NCBI GenBank assembly: GCA_004380135.1
Contig: QXCR01000305.1
Location: 1 to 19,713 of the forward strand
Source: Stemphylium vesicarium
Lineage: Eukaryota; Ascomycota; Dothideomycetes; Pleosporales; Pleosporaceae
Reading direction: 5' to 3'
DNA length: 19,713 nt
Shown: positions 1 through 11,002 of the stretch, in pieces
Layout: every line of letters begins with the position of its first letter
How positions within the stretch are numbered: position 1 is the first letter of the stretch
The notes under the pieces: generated by a model
The model's database searches: none
Seen by the model: the letters and a program-made list of their open reading frames with translations, nothing else
What the model was told of the DNA's origin: nothing
Made by a program: the position numbers and the translations under genes

Positions 1-1653
1 CATGCTAGGATCTAATTCAGAAGATACCTCTATATCCTTTTTACACGTACGCGCGTTGTGCCCAGTCTTGCCACAGTTCCCACAGCGCCGTAGAGCTGGT
101 TGGGCTCTTTCTTGATCACCACCACCACGAGTCTTCTTCGACCGCTCAGCGGCTACAGAGGCCTCTGCGGCCACCTGAGCTGCTGCCTCACCATACTCCA
201 TAGTACCACCTTGCTGGATCCGCTTACGTTTGCGCGATTTCCGCTTAGTCATTACTGCTAATTGCTCTTCAAGCTCAGTATTCCGAGCAGATAGAAGTAT
301 AGCTTAATGCAGCATGTGCTCAGCACCTTTTATAAGCTAAGAGAAGCTACTACTAGCTATAACAGCTAACCGAGTAAAAGACTCGCGTACGAGCTTCGAC
401 TAAGATCCAAACTCATGGGTATTGCTTAGAGTCTTCGACTGCCACGGCGTCTCTAAGAGGAGAGGTTCTAGCGGGGTACGGAGCCGCACTTCAAGGCGAT
501 CTAACACGGCCTACGCGTTAAGAGGGATAAGTCCTAATACCTTAAAGGCCTTGCGACAGTTCTCTATCGTAAATACGTTAAAAAACGCGTCTTTAAAGGC
601 GGGGAGGAAGCCTTCTTTATTAATATAGAAGACGCGCTTGCGTGCCAAGTCTCGTACGCGCTAAGAGTACTTGCGCTTTAACGGCGAGAAGCAGACCACA
701 TCAAGCGGCTAGAGGATGTGCGATAAGTGAGGTGGCATGCAGAGGGTAAGGATCATGTTTTCGAGGCAGTAGTCCTTAAAATCCTGGTTAAGGTGGCTCT
801 TATGGCCGTCCAAAATAAGCAGCCTATACGCCCCTACCTTATGCGCCTTTGTATGCGCGTTAAAGTGCTTTAACCACTCTAGACCGAGCGCGTTATTTGT
901 CTAGCTATTCTTAGAGACTAAGAGCTTCCAATTGCGCGGTATATCTGCCTCCTCGTACTATGCAGAGAGGTGGACGCGTCCTTTGTAGATGATGAAAGGC
1001 GGGGTAAAAGACCTAGCAGCGCAGACGCTCTAGATAACTGTTACCCACTCGCGATCGCCTAGCTGAATGAGCGCAGGTCGAGTACGTCTCTCTGCGCCTG
1101 TGACAACCTTCATTGAGCCAATAACACCCATCTGGAAGCCAGTCTCGTCGAAGTTGTGCACGTCGTGGTCGTGTACGCCGTACTTGGCTTTCGTGTCCTC
1201 CACTAGCTTAAACCACGCGCCAATTGTCTCTGGATTCTCCTGCAGTATCCTCTGCCTATCTTTAGCTCGATTGAAGGCCATCTTGAGCTCAGCTGAGCGC
1301 GTTACGAAGCGCTCAGCCCAGTGCTTGCCTACAGGCTCACCACCGCGCACACCTAGCAGTTTATCAGCCATATCTGCCACCTCGCACAGCCGGGGCGCGA
1401 ACCCTCGCGAATCGAGGTCGAGGATGTATTGTACGATCGTTTGCTCTTCAGTCGCAGTGAGCTTATGTTGGGCGTGGCGAGTTTTGAGGCGTTGCGTAAT
1501 TCCGTTGTATCAGCGAGACAATATTGCATAAGATACGTTATACGCCTCTGCAGCGCGTCGGAGGCTTCGAAATTAGTGTGTATTATAGGTAGAAAGAGCA
1601 AACTAAATTCTACCTTCTTTATTAGATAATTGCGCGTTTTGTTGTTGAGACAT
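1..1653 (-). pseudogene. Fot1/pogo-type DDE transposase, riddled with RIP stops, C-terminus off the edge
   Basis: A cut-and-paste transposase of the Tc1/mariner superfamily, pogo/Fot1 group. Read from the ATG at 1653, one frame runs all 551 codons to the window edge with no frameshift. In order it shows an N-terminal helix-turn-helix region (about residues 30-150, CENP-B/Tc5 type), the first catalytic Asp in NFDETGFQMG (Asp169), the second in LLILDGHKSHL (Asp282), the third in PLDVVCFSPLK (Asp318), a Lys/Arg-rich stretch, and a CCHC zinc knuckle (CGNCGKTGHNARTC) near positions 40-90. The 35 residues between the last two Asp give DD35D, as in Fot1. All three catalytic codons survive. Twelve in-frame stops (9 TAG, 2 TAA, 1 TGA) sit at codons 17, 27, 48, 208, 232, 251, 315, 331, 381 and three later ones; every one can be a C-to-T change of CAG, CAA or CGA. 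It cannot make protein. The true C-terminus lies outside the window. Confidence 0.93.
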
Positions 1654-1733
1654 GTCGTGTTAATGAGAGGGTTGGTGCTCTTGGCAGAAACTGTCTCACT
1701 TAGTGGGTTGTCTCACTCAGTGGTGATTTACGT
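1654..1733 (-). repeat. 5' terminal region of the Fot1/pogo element with tandem subterminal repeats
   Basis: This is the short non-coding stretch upstream of the transposase ATG. It holds two near-identical 16-bp copies in direct order at 1691-1706 and 1708-1723 (core TCTCACTyAGTGG), typical of subterminal transposase-binding repeats. I place the outer end at 1733, before a TA at 1734-1735, because pogo elements insert at TA and the composition changes there. The opposite terminal repeat lies outside the window, so the exact end is not proven. Confidence 0.55.
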
Positions 1734-2045
1734 TAAACTATTAACTATTTTATATAATATTATACTATAACGCTAAAGGACGCCTCTTAGATAGGTTTTA
1801 GGAGAAAAATAGATAAATCTCTAAAAATAGAGGATATTATAATAGGCTAAACGCTGTTTAATAGGGCTTTATGATAGAATCTTAGTAAATATATTTCATA
1901 GACGCTTAGATTATCTTAGACTAATATTTATTTAGTAGATAGATAAATACTAGCGTAGATAGTCTAATAGCTCCTTATAAAATATAACTACTATATACCT
2001 AGCCTTGCTATTAGCTATCTACTCCTTGAGTGCTCCTAGAGCTAG
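1734..2045. other. AT-rich degenerate stretch without recognisable coding
   Basis: About 310 bases between the pogo end and the first readable reverse-transcriptase residues. Composition is that of RIP-mutated repeat DNA, with dense stops in all frames. It sits where the upstream part of the outer Gypsy RT should be, but I could not match it to RT, protease or gag on either strand. It may be a deleted or more strongly mutated part of pol. Confidence 0.4.
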
Positions 2046-3091
2046 CCCCTTATAGTAATATTTTTTAGATTAGCTAATATACTAAGCACGTTCTAACACT
2101 TTATAAATAATATATTACGCCTTTTCTTAGACGTCTTCTATACTACCTACCTTAATAATATCTTAATTTACAGTAAGAATCTCTATAAGTATAAGAAGTA
2201 TATATAATCTATTCTAAATACTCTTCGAGAAGCTAGACTATAGCTAGACGTAGATAAATATAAATTTTACTAGACTAAAGTAACTTATCTTAGCTACGTA
2301 GTTAGAGTAGATAGAATATAAATATACCTAAAGAAGGTATAAGCTATTATAGACTAAGAGTACTTAAATAATATTAAGAATATTAGAGTATTTCTAGGCT
2401 TTATAAACTTCTATTAACAGTTTATAGATAGATTCTCCTATCCAGCTACTCTACTTATAGCTCTAACTAAGAAGAATACTAAGTTCCTCTTTAATAATAA
2501 TTACTAGATGGCTTTTAATACTTTAAAGCACGCCTTTACTACTATGCTAATACTATAACACTTCGACCCTAACCTCTTAATATTATAGAAGTAGACGCTT
2601 CTAACTACGTTACCGCGAGAGTACTCTTATAAATAGCGCCTAATAGTACTCTTTGCCTAGTAGCCTACTACTTAAAGAGAATAAACTCTATAGAGAATAA
2701 CTACGAGATCTATAATAAGAAGCTACTTACTATTATTTATTATTTTAAGTAATAGAGACCTAAACTAAAGGACGTATTCTTTCTAATTATAGTACTTAGT
2801 AATTATAAAAACTTATAGTACTTTATAATTATAAAATAACTTACCTACTATTAAGCTTAATAGTCTAGATATCTTTCTTAATTTTAGTTTATAATTATAC
2901 ACTAACTTAGTAAGTATAGTGAAAAATCTAACGCTCTAACTTGTTATTCTTAAGGCTAATTTATATAAGAAGAAGTATAAGAAGCTTATAAATAAATACT
3001 ACTTTATTTAGAACTATTCTAGAATTCTCCTATAATTAGACTAGTAGAGACTAATAGATCTATTTAAGAGATTATTAAAGAAGAATACTAG
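2046..3091 (+). pseudogene. Outer Ty3/Gypsy pol, reverse transcriptase and RNase H part, RIP-inactivated
   Basis: This is the polymerase part of an LTR-retrotransposon polyprotein. The frame gives an FRLAN segment (from the RT consensus FGLAN) near 2070, then YLNNILIYS near 2140-2175, the RT active-site YLDD box with both Asp turned to Asn (GAT to AAT). After it come the palm/thumb residues and an RNase H start that keeps ASNY (from TDASDY) near 2590, then the NYEIYNKKLL block near 2700 and remains of the tether before integrase. Many TAG/TAA codons stand where Gln or Trp is expected, but the frame is readable for about 900 bases. The pol continues at 9977 after the inner chromovirus. Loss of the catalytic Asp pair plus the stops makes it dead. 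Confidence 0.85.
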
Positions 3092-3096
3092 CCTTT

Positions 3097-3530
3097 TATA
3101 AAGGTCCGTCCTTAGAGGGTCCTAAGGTTAGTTCTTAGGAATAAGCTAGGCGCGTAATAGATGAGATAAGTTAAGCATAATATAAAGATTAATAAACAAC
3201 TTAAGAGTTTAAAAATTAAGTACTAATTCTTAGATTTTAAAGTTAAATATAGTAACTATAAGAGTGCGCTATCTAGTAGCTATATACTTATATAATAGTT
3301 ATATTAACTCTTAATAATAATAGGGTATAACTCTTAGTAATAGTTATAATAGTCGTAATTACTTCTAGTAATAGTTATAGTAGTCGTGATTTCTTCTAGT
3401 AATAGTCCTTAGCGTAGTAATTAGTTACGTAACTACTAATAGTTAGCGTTTTATAGGATCGCTTTCCTAGTCTTACTCGTGCGGCGCGGTTGCGGCGTAG
3501 TCGTAAGCGTTTTAACTTTAGGTTATAATA
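3097..3530 (-). repeat. 3' LTR of the inner chromovirus (434 bp)
   Basis: Aligns end to end with 9532-9976. The two differ mainly by C/T and G/A transitions and by one 11-bp block (GTTGCGGCGTG) that is present once more in the other copy, so lengths are 434 and 445. Inside, a 31-bp unit beginning TAGTAATAG repeats at 3335, 3366 and (partly) 3397. The GC-rich end near 3480-3510 is the U3 start in the minus-strand sense. Confidence 0.9.
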
Positions 3531-3762
3531 CTATTTTCCTTTTCTAAGAATTTATCTTTAGATTACTTAATCTTAATAATTACTTAGTTTATAAGTAGAA
3601 TTACCTTATATATTATTATAAACTCTAAGGTTTACTATATTATCTAATTTCTATAAATATTAGATTTGCCTAGCCTAGAAAATTCTTAATATTAATTTTA
3701 TTTCTAATATTACTTATAATAAGTATTTTCTTAATAATTACTCTTATTATATTATATTAAAT

Positions 3763-4173
3763 ATGCCTCTTAAATGTGCGAAGTGCACGCGTCTTAGCTA
3801 GTTATATATAAATATATTATAGGCCTCTTTAGATAAAACTCGCGAAGAGTATTAAGCGAAAGTAGATATAGACGAAAAGTTGTTATCCGAAGTAATTGCG
3901 CGGTTATTACGCAATAAGAAGATTCTAGCGCAGGCTAATAAGCGCGCGCAAAGGAAAGCGCTCTACCTTGCGTCGGAACTAGAAGCGGAGGGTGAGGATG
4001 TTAATGCGCAGTCCTTAGATTGTCTAGCGGCGTCTATTAGTATCGCATATTTACTAATAATATAGTCTACCTTAGGTAGTATAGATAACGTAGTTGCGAC
4101 CCTTAGTATTACTAATCCTAGTAGCGCTAGTAGTACTAGTAGTAATAATATAAGAGCTATTAGTTATTTATAA
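3763..4173 (+). pseudogene. Small antisense reading frame near the 3' LTR of the chromovirus, Cys-finger-like N-terminus
   Basis: I do not recognise this gene. It runs plus-strand, opposite to gag-pol, between the 3' LTR and the chromodomain, whose 3' end it overlaps or meets. From the ATG at 3763 one frame stays readable for 136 codons, broken by in-frame stops at 3799, 3820, a TAA near 3855 and a TAG at 4063, all explicable as CAG/CAA changes. It begins MPLKCAKCTRL, a C-x2-C pair that could open a Zn2Cys6-like finger (the next expected Cys is a Tyr encoded by TAT). The middle (3880-4065) is Lys/Arg/Glu/Ala-rich and likely helical (ARLLRNKK, KRAQRKALYLASELEAEGE), possibly a coiled coil, followed by a Ser/Asn-rich tail. 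Its GC and CpG content is clearly higher than the flanks. The end at 4173 is only the first TAA of the tail. Confidence 0.5.
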
Positions 4174-7100
4174 GATTTAGACTTAGCTTCTAAGTATTAT
4201 TACTTTTAAAATAGCCTAACTATTTAACTAGATATTCTTTACTAATACTATTTATTTAGTATATAAGAATTCTCTTAATTTTAAATTTGTTATCTTCTTT
4301 TATTTTATAGTAAAAGGTTTTCTAGAGTAGTATTTTAAAGTCTACTAATTCTAATATATTAATATAGAATCTTAAATATATCTTTATATTAAGTAAAAAG
4401 TTAAGTATATAAGTAACTAGTCCCTTCTAATTAAGAATTAAAAATAGTCTAATCTTAATATTATTAAGTTTCTTACTAAATTATATAGTGCGAAAGTTCT
4501 TTATAAGTAGATAAACTTTATCCCCTCTCTTTAGCTAAGGTGCTATTTTTTATTTCTTATTAATATATAAGATACTCTAGCGTTATATCTTTTTAAGTTT
4601 AAATTATAGTAACTTATATACTAACTTTAGCTTATTAGCTATAGTAATAGCTACTTCTATTCTTAGGCTTAGTAGTATATATATAAAGAGATTTAGGTAT
4701 CTCTTATAATTTGCGTAGAATAGGGTCTATCTTATAGACTCTAAAAGCTTATTATTATAGACTATCTATACTATAGATTATAGTAAAACCTAATTATTCT
4801 ACTAGTAGTTAATATAGATTTATAGATAGGCTTTTATTATATAGTTTATTTATTCTATTTATCTATCTATTTATAGATAATAAGTTATTAATAGCTTCTT
4901 TTTAGTACTAATTATAGTAAGTAATACTATCTAAAAGTTTAAAGTAAAGAGCTTATCTCTATTACTAATAATTAACTTTAGTATACTATAATACCTTATA
5001 ATATAATTATTAATAATATATATAAGTTATACTACTATAAAATTATTATAAAAGGTAATATACTTAGCTTACTTTATAAAATAATCTACTACTATAAGAA
5101 TTATATTATATAATACTTTAGTAATAAGGTCTCTTAAAATTAGTAGGCCTATAATAAAGTTTATAAAGATATCTAACTATAGTATATTAGATAGCTTTAT
5201 TACTTATATTTCTCTATAGGGTGCGTAGGTACTATATTTATTCTTCTAATAGTTTACGTATTTAGTAATAAAGAAGATAACTTTATCCTTTATATATAGA
5301 AACTTATAATTTTACTTAAAGAGTTCTATTATTTAAATAATACTAGAGTAACTATATATAGAGTTATTATAGTATTACTTAATAATTACTTCTTATAATT
5401 CTTCTAATACCTTATTAGTAACTTATATAACTAGATTTAGTATCTTTACTAATTCTAATAATTTATCTTTATAGCGTATAAATATTATAGATTTATTAAT
5501 TATCTTTATTTTTATAATATTATATCTATAGCTAAGAGTATTAGCCTTATTATTATCTTTTCTTAGTATAAATATAATCTAAAACTTATATTATCTTAAT
5601 TCCTATAACTATTAAACTTATTATTTATTAAATACCTTAGTAATTATAAATATAATTAAGTTCTTCTAATCTAAAAATACTATAAGTTCTAAGTAACTCT
5701 TAGTATATACTCTCTAATATTTTAAATAGGTAATAATAGCTAGTAGCTTATTATTAAAGATATTATAGTTCTTCTTTAGTCCTAAAAGCTTATATAAATA
5801 GTAGGCTATAGAATACTATTAGCCTTTATATAACTAGCTAGTATATTCTTCTAGTATAAGATCTAATAAGTTAGTCTTAAAGTATAGAGGTTACCCTAAT
5901 TAGAATATATAGAAGTATAATAGTATCATACTTATATTTTTAAGTATCTAGAAGACGTTCTCTATTTTCTTACTCTATATAAATAGTATATCCTTCTTTA
6001 TAAGTTTTATTAATAAGATAGTAATTTTAGAGTAATTCTTAATAAATTATTAATTAAAATTTAAGAATTCTAAGAAGAATTATATTTCTTTAACTATTTT
6101 TAGTAGTAGCTATTTCTTAATTACTTTAATCTTTTTTTTAGTTATATGTACTCTATTAGCTTCTATAATATATTCTAAGAAAGTAATCTCTTTCTTATAG
6201 AATTTGCATTTCTCTAGCTTAAGTTATAGGTTAAACTAGTCTAGGCACCTTAGTACTATATAGATATATTTAATATACTCTTTTTTTATTCTTAGAGTAA
6301 ATAAGAATATTATCTAAGTATATAATAATAAAGATATCTAGATAAGCTTTTAATATATTATTAATAAGTTCTTAAAATATTACTAGGGCGTTTATAAGCT
6401 TAAAAAGTATAATAGTATATTTATAATATCTATATCTTATTTAGAACGCTATCTTTTATTCTTTATCTTTCTTTATTCTAATAAGGTAGTATCTAACTTA
6501 TAGATCTATTACTATAAAGATTCTTACTTAAAATAATTAATTCTAAAGTTCTATAATATTTAGTAGTAGATATTAATTCTTTATTATAATATTATTAAGC
6601 TTATAATAGTCTATATATATTCTTAGTAGTCTCTTCTTCTTTAGTATAAAGAGTATTAGAAATCCTACTAATAATATAGAAGGTCTAATATATTCTTTCT
6701 TTAGATCTTTATTTAGCTACTTTCTTAATACTTTAAGTTTTATCTCTAATAGTTAATATATTAGCTTAAAGAGTAAAGTTTTCTCTTTTTTTAGAATAAT
6801 CTTATAATTCTAGAATTAATACTTTAATAAGACTTTATTATCTACTACTTTTATAAAAAAGTACTTAAATTCTTTATACTCTTTTAAAATATTAAGAGTT
6901 ATATATTTCTTTAAAATTTTAACTTTATAATCTAGAGATACTTTATTAATATCTATTAAGTTAAACTCTTATATTTTGAAGCTATTCTTATATAAAATTT
7001 ACTATTCTTTAGTAATATTATAAATTTTTTTTTTATCTACTATTAAAATTAGTTAATATATAGGCTAGCTTATAGTTACGTCTAGTCTATAGTATTTAAA

Positions 7101-7500
7101 TAAAAACTTTTTTAACTTCTAGTTAATTTATAAATTATATTCTTATAGTTAAGAAAGTCTTAATATAATATTATAGATAGCTAGTCTAAAGACGTCTAAG
7201 TCTATTCTTTCTTAGTACTCTTAGATACTAAGCGTTATATTAGTAACTTTATATATAATCTTACTTTTTTTTAGTATTAGTTATCTATTAGTAACCTATA
7301 GTAAGTAGGACTAATATTTCTATAGTAATTAAAGTCTAGCTTTATCTATTACGTACGCTAAAATATAGTTTACTTCTAATTCTAAATCTACTAAAGTATA
7401 TATCTATACTCTATTAAGCTATACTAGTAGCTTAATAAGTCCTAAGGGATTTACTATATTAATCTTCTTAGCTAGGCCTTCTTAGCTATTTACTAGTCTA
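4160..7500 (-). pseudogene. Pol of the inner chromovirus: protease, RT, RNase H, integrase, chromodomain
   Basis: The enzyme polyprotein of the inner element, minus strand. A protease active site VDLGSEVN (from DSGSEV) lies at 7369-7392. The RT N-terminal block ending KKEYIRP is near 6670-6700 and the RT box IYLDNILIYS at 6291-6323, keeping one Asp of YLDD. The integrase core is readable between about 5200 and 4700 (ILIVVDYF, IISNRDKLF, then the post-Glu YIIKAYL region). The chromodomain is at 4160-4297: FKIKRIL, SISKEYLVK, then LGYFKSNNT with TAG in place of the conserved Trp. A chromodomain normally directs integration to modified histone tails and defines the chromovirus clade. Stops are very frequent, nearly all explained by C-to-T or G-to-A. 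RNase H was not read in detail. Confidence 0.82.
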
Positions 7501-8639
7501 AAAAAGACTTAGTTCTAAATTTATAGAATTCTTTTATATTATAGTACTTATTATATACGCTACTAAGGTATATTTACTAGTTATACTCCTTATATTTATA
7601 AATAGAGTTATTAATATATTATATCTTATATATAGTTTATATCTAGATAATATCTTATAAGTCTTTATAATTAGAGAAATAAGTATTCTTATACTTATTC
7701 TATAGATACTTTAGGTATATATCTTTAATATATATATTTTATTCTATCTTATACTTAGAGAATCTATATACTCTTCTTAAAGACTATATAAATCTCTTCT
7801 TTTCTAAATAGTAGGTCTTATAGAAGTTGTATATATAACTAGTCTATAATAACTTAGTATAATAGAGATTATAAGAATTATACTAATACTAAATTATAGT
7901 ATCTTAATTTATTTAGTTAATCTTTTATTTACTTTAAGATTAGTTTTATAATTATTACTTTTTTACTTCTTTAGCTTATAATAGCTTATTATTCTAAGAG
8001 TATTATATAAACTTTTAAATATCTTATTTTAAAATCTTAACTATCTAGCTATCTAATTCTATAGTATATAGAGTTATCTCTTAGATATCTTTATTAGAAG
8101 GTATAATTATAAGTTTATTCTATACTTATAGTACTTATTTAACCTATTAAAGATTCTTTAGTATTAGTAGAAACTTCTTAATCTTTAGAGAAATATTTTC
8201 CTAATCTTAAATAACTTTATAGGCTAGATTATAGAAGTACTATTATATAGTTTATAGGATATTTAAAGTTTCTATAGTATAGTCTACTAATTTCTTATTA
8301 AAGTAATAGAGTAGGCTATTAATCTATAATAATAGTAACTCTATCTCTAATAAGCTTATATAGGGCGTGCTTAATTAATATTTTTCCTTAAATATAGTTA
8401 TCTTATTATACTTAGTACGTAGTAATTCTATTATATCTTCTTCTAGTATATTATACTTCTTATTAAATATAAGTAAGTTATCTAAATATTTAATTCTTAT
8501 AATAGTAAGATTCTTAATTCTTTTAAGAATACCTTCTTTACTATCTACTTAGTATTTAATTATAAGTTTTATAATAACTTCTTATAATTTATTAGCTAAT
8601 TTACTAGTCTTTCTAAGTATATTAACTTATTATATAATT

Positions 8640-9512
8640 TTATTTTCACTATAATAGTCTTATACTATATAGCCTACTTTACTATAAGTATAGTAAGTAA
8701 TTAGCTTCTTACTCTTATTATACTAAAACTTTAGCTAATCTAGTCTCTTATTAATATTATTAAAGTATATAGGCTTATAGCTATTTATAGTATATATACT
8801 AAGGACTTAAGATATATAGCTTTACTAACGTCTTTAATTAAGATATAAATATTAAGACTAGTATCTTAGTTAGTTATATATAGGCCTTTAAATATAAGTT
8901 TCTTAGTTAAATAGTCTTTTCTCTAGTATAAACTTATATAACTTATTATTAATTTAAATAGCTTTATTTATAAGTTTATTAAGTATATTAAGATTAGATT
9001 TACTTTATATAAGTTTCTTACGTATAGTTAGCTTAAGACCTTATTAATATATTTATATTAAAGTATTATTATTCTAGTTAATAGCTATAGAGTATTATTA
9101 GAACTTAATTATATAGTTAGTAGTAAACCTAGTCTATCTAAGCCTCTAAATCTTCTATTCTATAACTACTAATTCTTTAAAAGGTAAAAAGACTTCTTTT
9201 ATCTTAGCTTTAAAGGCGTCCTAAATATTAATAAGATTAATATTATCCTAGTTATTAACGTTATTATTTATATATTAGCGTAAGATAGAGTTAGCCTATT
9301 TCTCTATATTACTGCGAAGGAAGGTAATAGCTTATATAACTTTATTATTATTATTAATTCTATTTTCTTTAATATAGAGGTATCTATTAATTTAGAGTAG
9401 CTAAGCTTTAAGCTTACTATAGTTACTATAGTATAAGTTAGACTTATTACTACGTACTAAGATATAGATAGCGTCTATAGTTATATCTAGGGTATCTATT
9501 ACTATATTACTT
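8640..9512 (-). pseudogene. Gag of the inner chromovirus
   Basis: The capsid/nucleocapsid polyprotein. On the minus strand a single frame from about 9512 downward gives a Gypsy gag core: KLKA, RYLYIKENRINNN, AITFLRSNIEK and DAFKAKIKEVF are readable between about 9410 and 9190, with TAG where Trp or Gln belongs. Near 8648-8695 there is a CCHC zinc-knuckle remnant (YYTYSKVGYIVxDYY) in which each expected Cys codon TGT/TGC has become TAT, and the His likewise became Tyr. It belongs to the same element as the pol below it. The start codon could not be fixed. Not functional. Confidence 0.75.
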
Positions 9513-9531
9513 ATTTTAAGAGTATTTAAAG

Positions 9532-9976
9532 TATAAAGGTTTATTTTTAGAGAGTTTTAGAGTTAGTTCTTAGAAATAAGCTAGACGCGTAATAGATAAG
9601 ATAAATTAAGTATAATATAAAGATTAATAATTAACTTAAAAGTTTAAGAATTAAGTACTAATTCTTAGATTTTAAAGTTAAATATAGTAATTATAAGAGT
9701 GCGCTATTTAGTAGCTATATACTTATATAATAGTTATATTAACTTCTAATAATAGTAGGGTATAACTCCTAGTAATAGTTATAATAGTTATAATTACTCC
9801 TAGTAATAGTTGCGGTAGTCGTAATCGCTCCTAGTAATAGTCCTTAGCGCAGTAATTAGTTACGTGACTACTAATAGTCAGCGTTTTGCAGGATCGCTAT
9901 CCTGGTCTTGCTCGTGCGGCGCGGTTGCGGCGTGGTTGCGGCGTGGTCGTAAGCGATTTGACTTCGGGTCGTAACA
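9532..9976 (-). repeat. 5' LTR of the inner chromovirus (445 bp)
   Basis: The partner of the 3097-3530 repeat, less mutated at its right end, where the minus strand reads TGTTACGACCCGAAG. It carries the same 31-bp repeat array and one extra GTTGCGGCGTG unit. The bases just inside (9500-9531) show no TGG-type tRNA primer site, so the primer-binding site is either mutated or of the self-priming kind; I cannot tell which. Confidence 0.9.
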
Positions 9977-11000
9977 CCTATATCTAATAGATACCCTAAG
10001 AACCTATTTATATAGAAAACCCTATAGCTATTATATAATAGCGTATAATAATTAAAGACTATTACTTTAAGGAACTATAAAAACTATAAACGCTATTTAT
10101 ACTATAAGAATAGGCTTATTATTTCTAATAATAATAAACTAAAGATTAAGATCCTCTAAATAGCCTATAACGCTTTCTTTAGTAGTTACTCTAACTAAGA
10201 GAAGATCTCTAAGCTTATCTAATATAAATACTACTAGCCCTAACTATTTAAGACTATCTAATAATATATATTTTATTACTATATCTACTATTATTTAAAG
10301 GCTTCTTACGAGAAGTATTATAGCCTATAAAAACTATTACTTATACTTAAATAGCACTAAATAGATATCTCTATTAACTTTATAGTTAATCTACCTAAAT
10401 TAGAAAGATATAAGAATATAATAGTAGTAGTAGACTACTTATCTAAATACCGCTACTTAATTATATATAGTAAGATAGAGGCTCCTAATATAGCGTGTAT
10501 ACTTCTCTACTACGTCTAGTGTAACTATAGCCTTCCTAACACGATTATTTTTAAAAGAGGTAGATAGTTCGTTTCTACCTTTTATAATAAATTATATAGC
10601 TAGCTGAAAATTAACTTACGCTTCTTAGCTAGCTACTATCCTAAAACTAATAGGTAAACTAAGAACGCTAATACCGCGATAGAATAAGTCCTACGCGCGT
10701 ATATAAACTACTAATAAAATAACTAGGTCTAGTAGCTCCCTATGACTTTATTTAAAGTAAATTATACTATTTTAGAATTTATTAGAGTATCTCTAATAAT
10801 AGCTTATTATAGTTAGGACCTCTATATAGGCGTTAAACTACCTATAAATAAAATATGCTTTACTTATTAAGCTCTTTAAGCGCGAGTAGTAAATATAATA
10901 ATAGATAAGATACGCAATATTACTAAGTTTATCTATAAAGATATAACTTAGGCTTATGCCCTATAGTAAGAATGTATAAACTATAAGCGTATATCTATAT
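9977..11000 (+). pseudogene. Outer Ty3/Gypsy pol, integrase part, RIP-inactivated
   Basis: The continuation of the outer element's polyprotein beyond the inner insertion. After a degenerate HHCC zinc region (10080-10290) the frame gives ISINFIVNLPKLERY and NIIVVVDYLSKYRYL (10360-10455), the first catalytic Asp block of retroviral-type integrase. It continues through TIIFKRGR and FVSTFYNKL (second Asp block, Asp codon changed), LASYYPKTNR and TKNANTAIE (the Glu block), and ends with the LPINK and AYALxxECINYKR stretch near 10980. Stops replace Gln or Trp. The expected GDKVWL segment after this point is absent because the Tc1 element starts at 11003, and I could not pick it up again at 14257. 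Expression as protein is not possible. Confidence 0.85.
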
Positions 11001-11002
11001 TA

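Larger units (their letters stand above)
3097..9976 (-). mobile_element. Complete but RIP-mutated Ty3/Gypsy chromovirus nested in the outer Gypsy pol
   Basis: A 6.88 kb LTR retrotransposon on the minus strand. Its two LTRs lie at 9532-9976 (5') and 3097-3530 (3'). Between them, read on the minus strand, come gag with a zinc knuckle, protease, RT, RNase H region, integrase and a C-terminal chromodomain: the order of chromoviruses. The LTR starts TGTTACGACC and ended in an ACA that is now ATA (as seen on the minus strand). Flanking pentamers are CCTTT (3092-3096) and CCTAT (9977-9981), a target duplication with one mismatch. The outer pol reads up to one side and resumes at the other, which independently fixes the insertion. 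Internal sequence from 4200 to 9400 is extremely poor in CpA and TpG. Confidence 0.9.

Noticed and set aside
1067..1531. A 154-codon plus-strand open frame
   Set aside because: Antisense of the pogo transposase DNA-binding and first catalytic region.
3335..3410. Regularly spaced repeats resembling a CRISPR array
   Set aside because: A 31-bp period with similar spacers, inside a fungal LTR; it is a simple tandem repeat.
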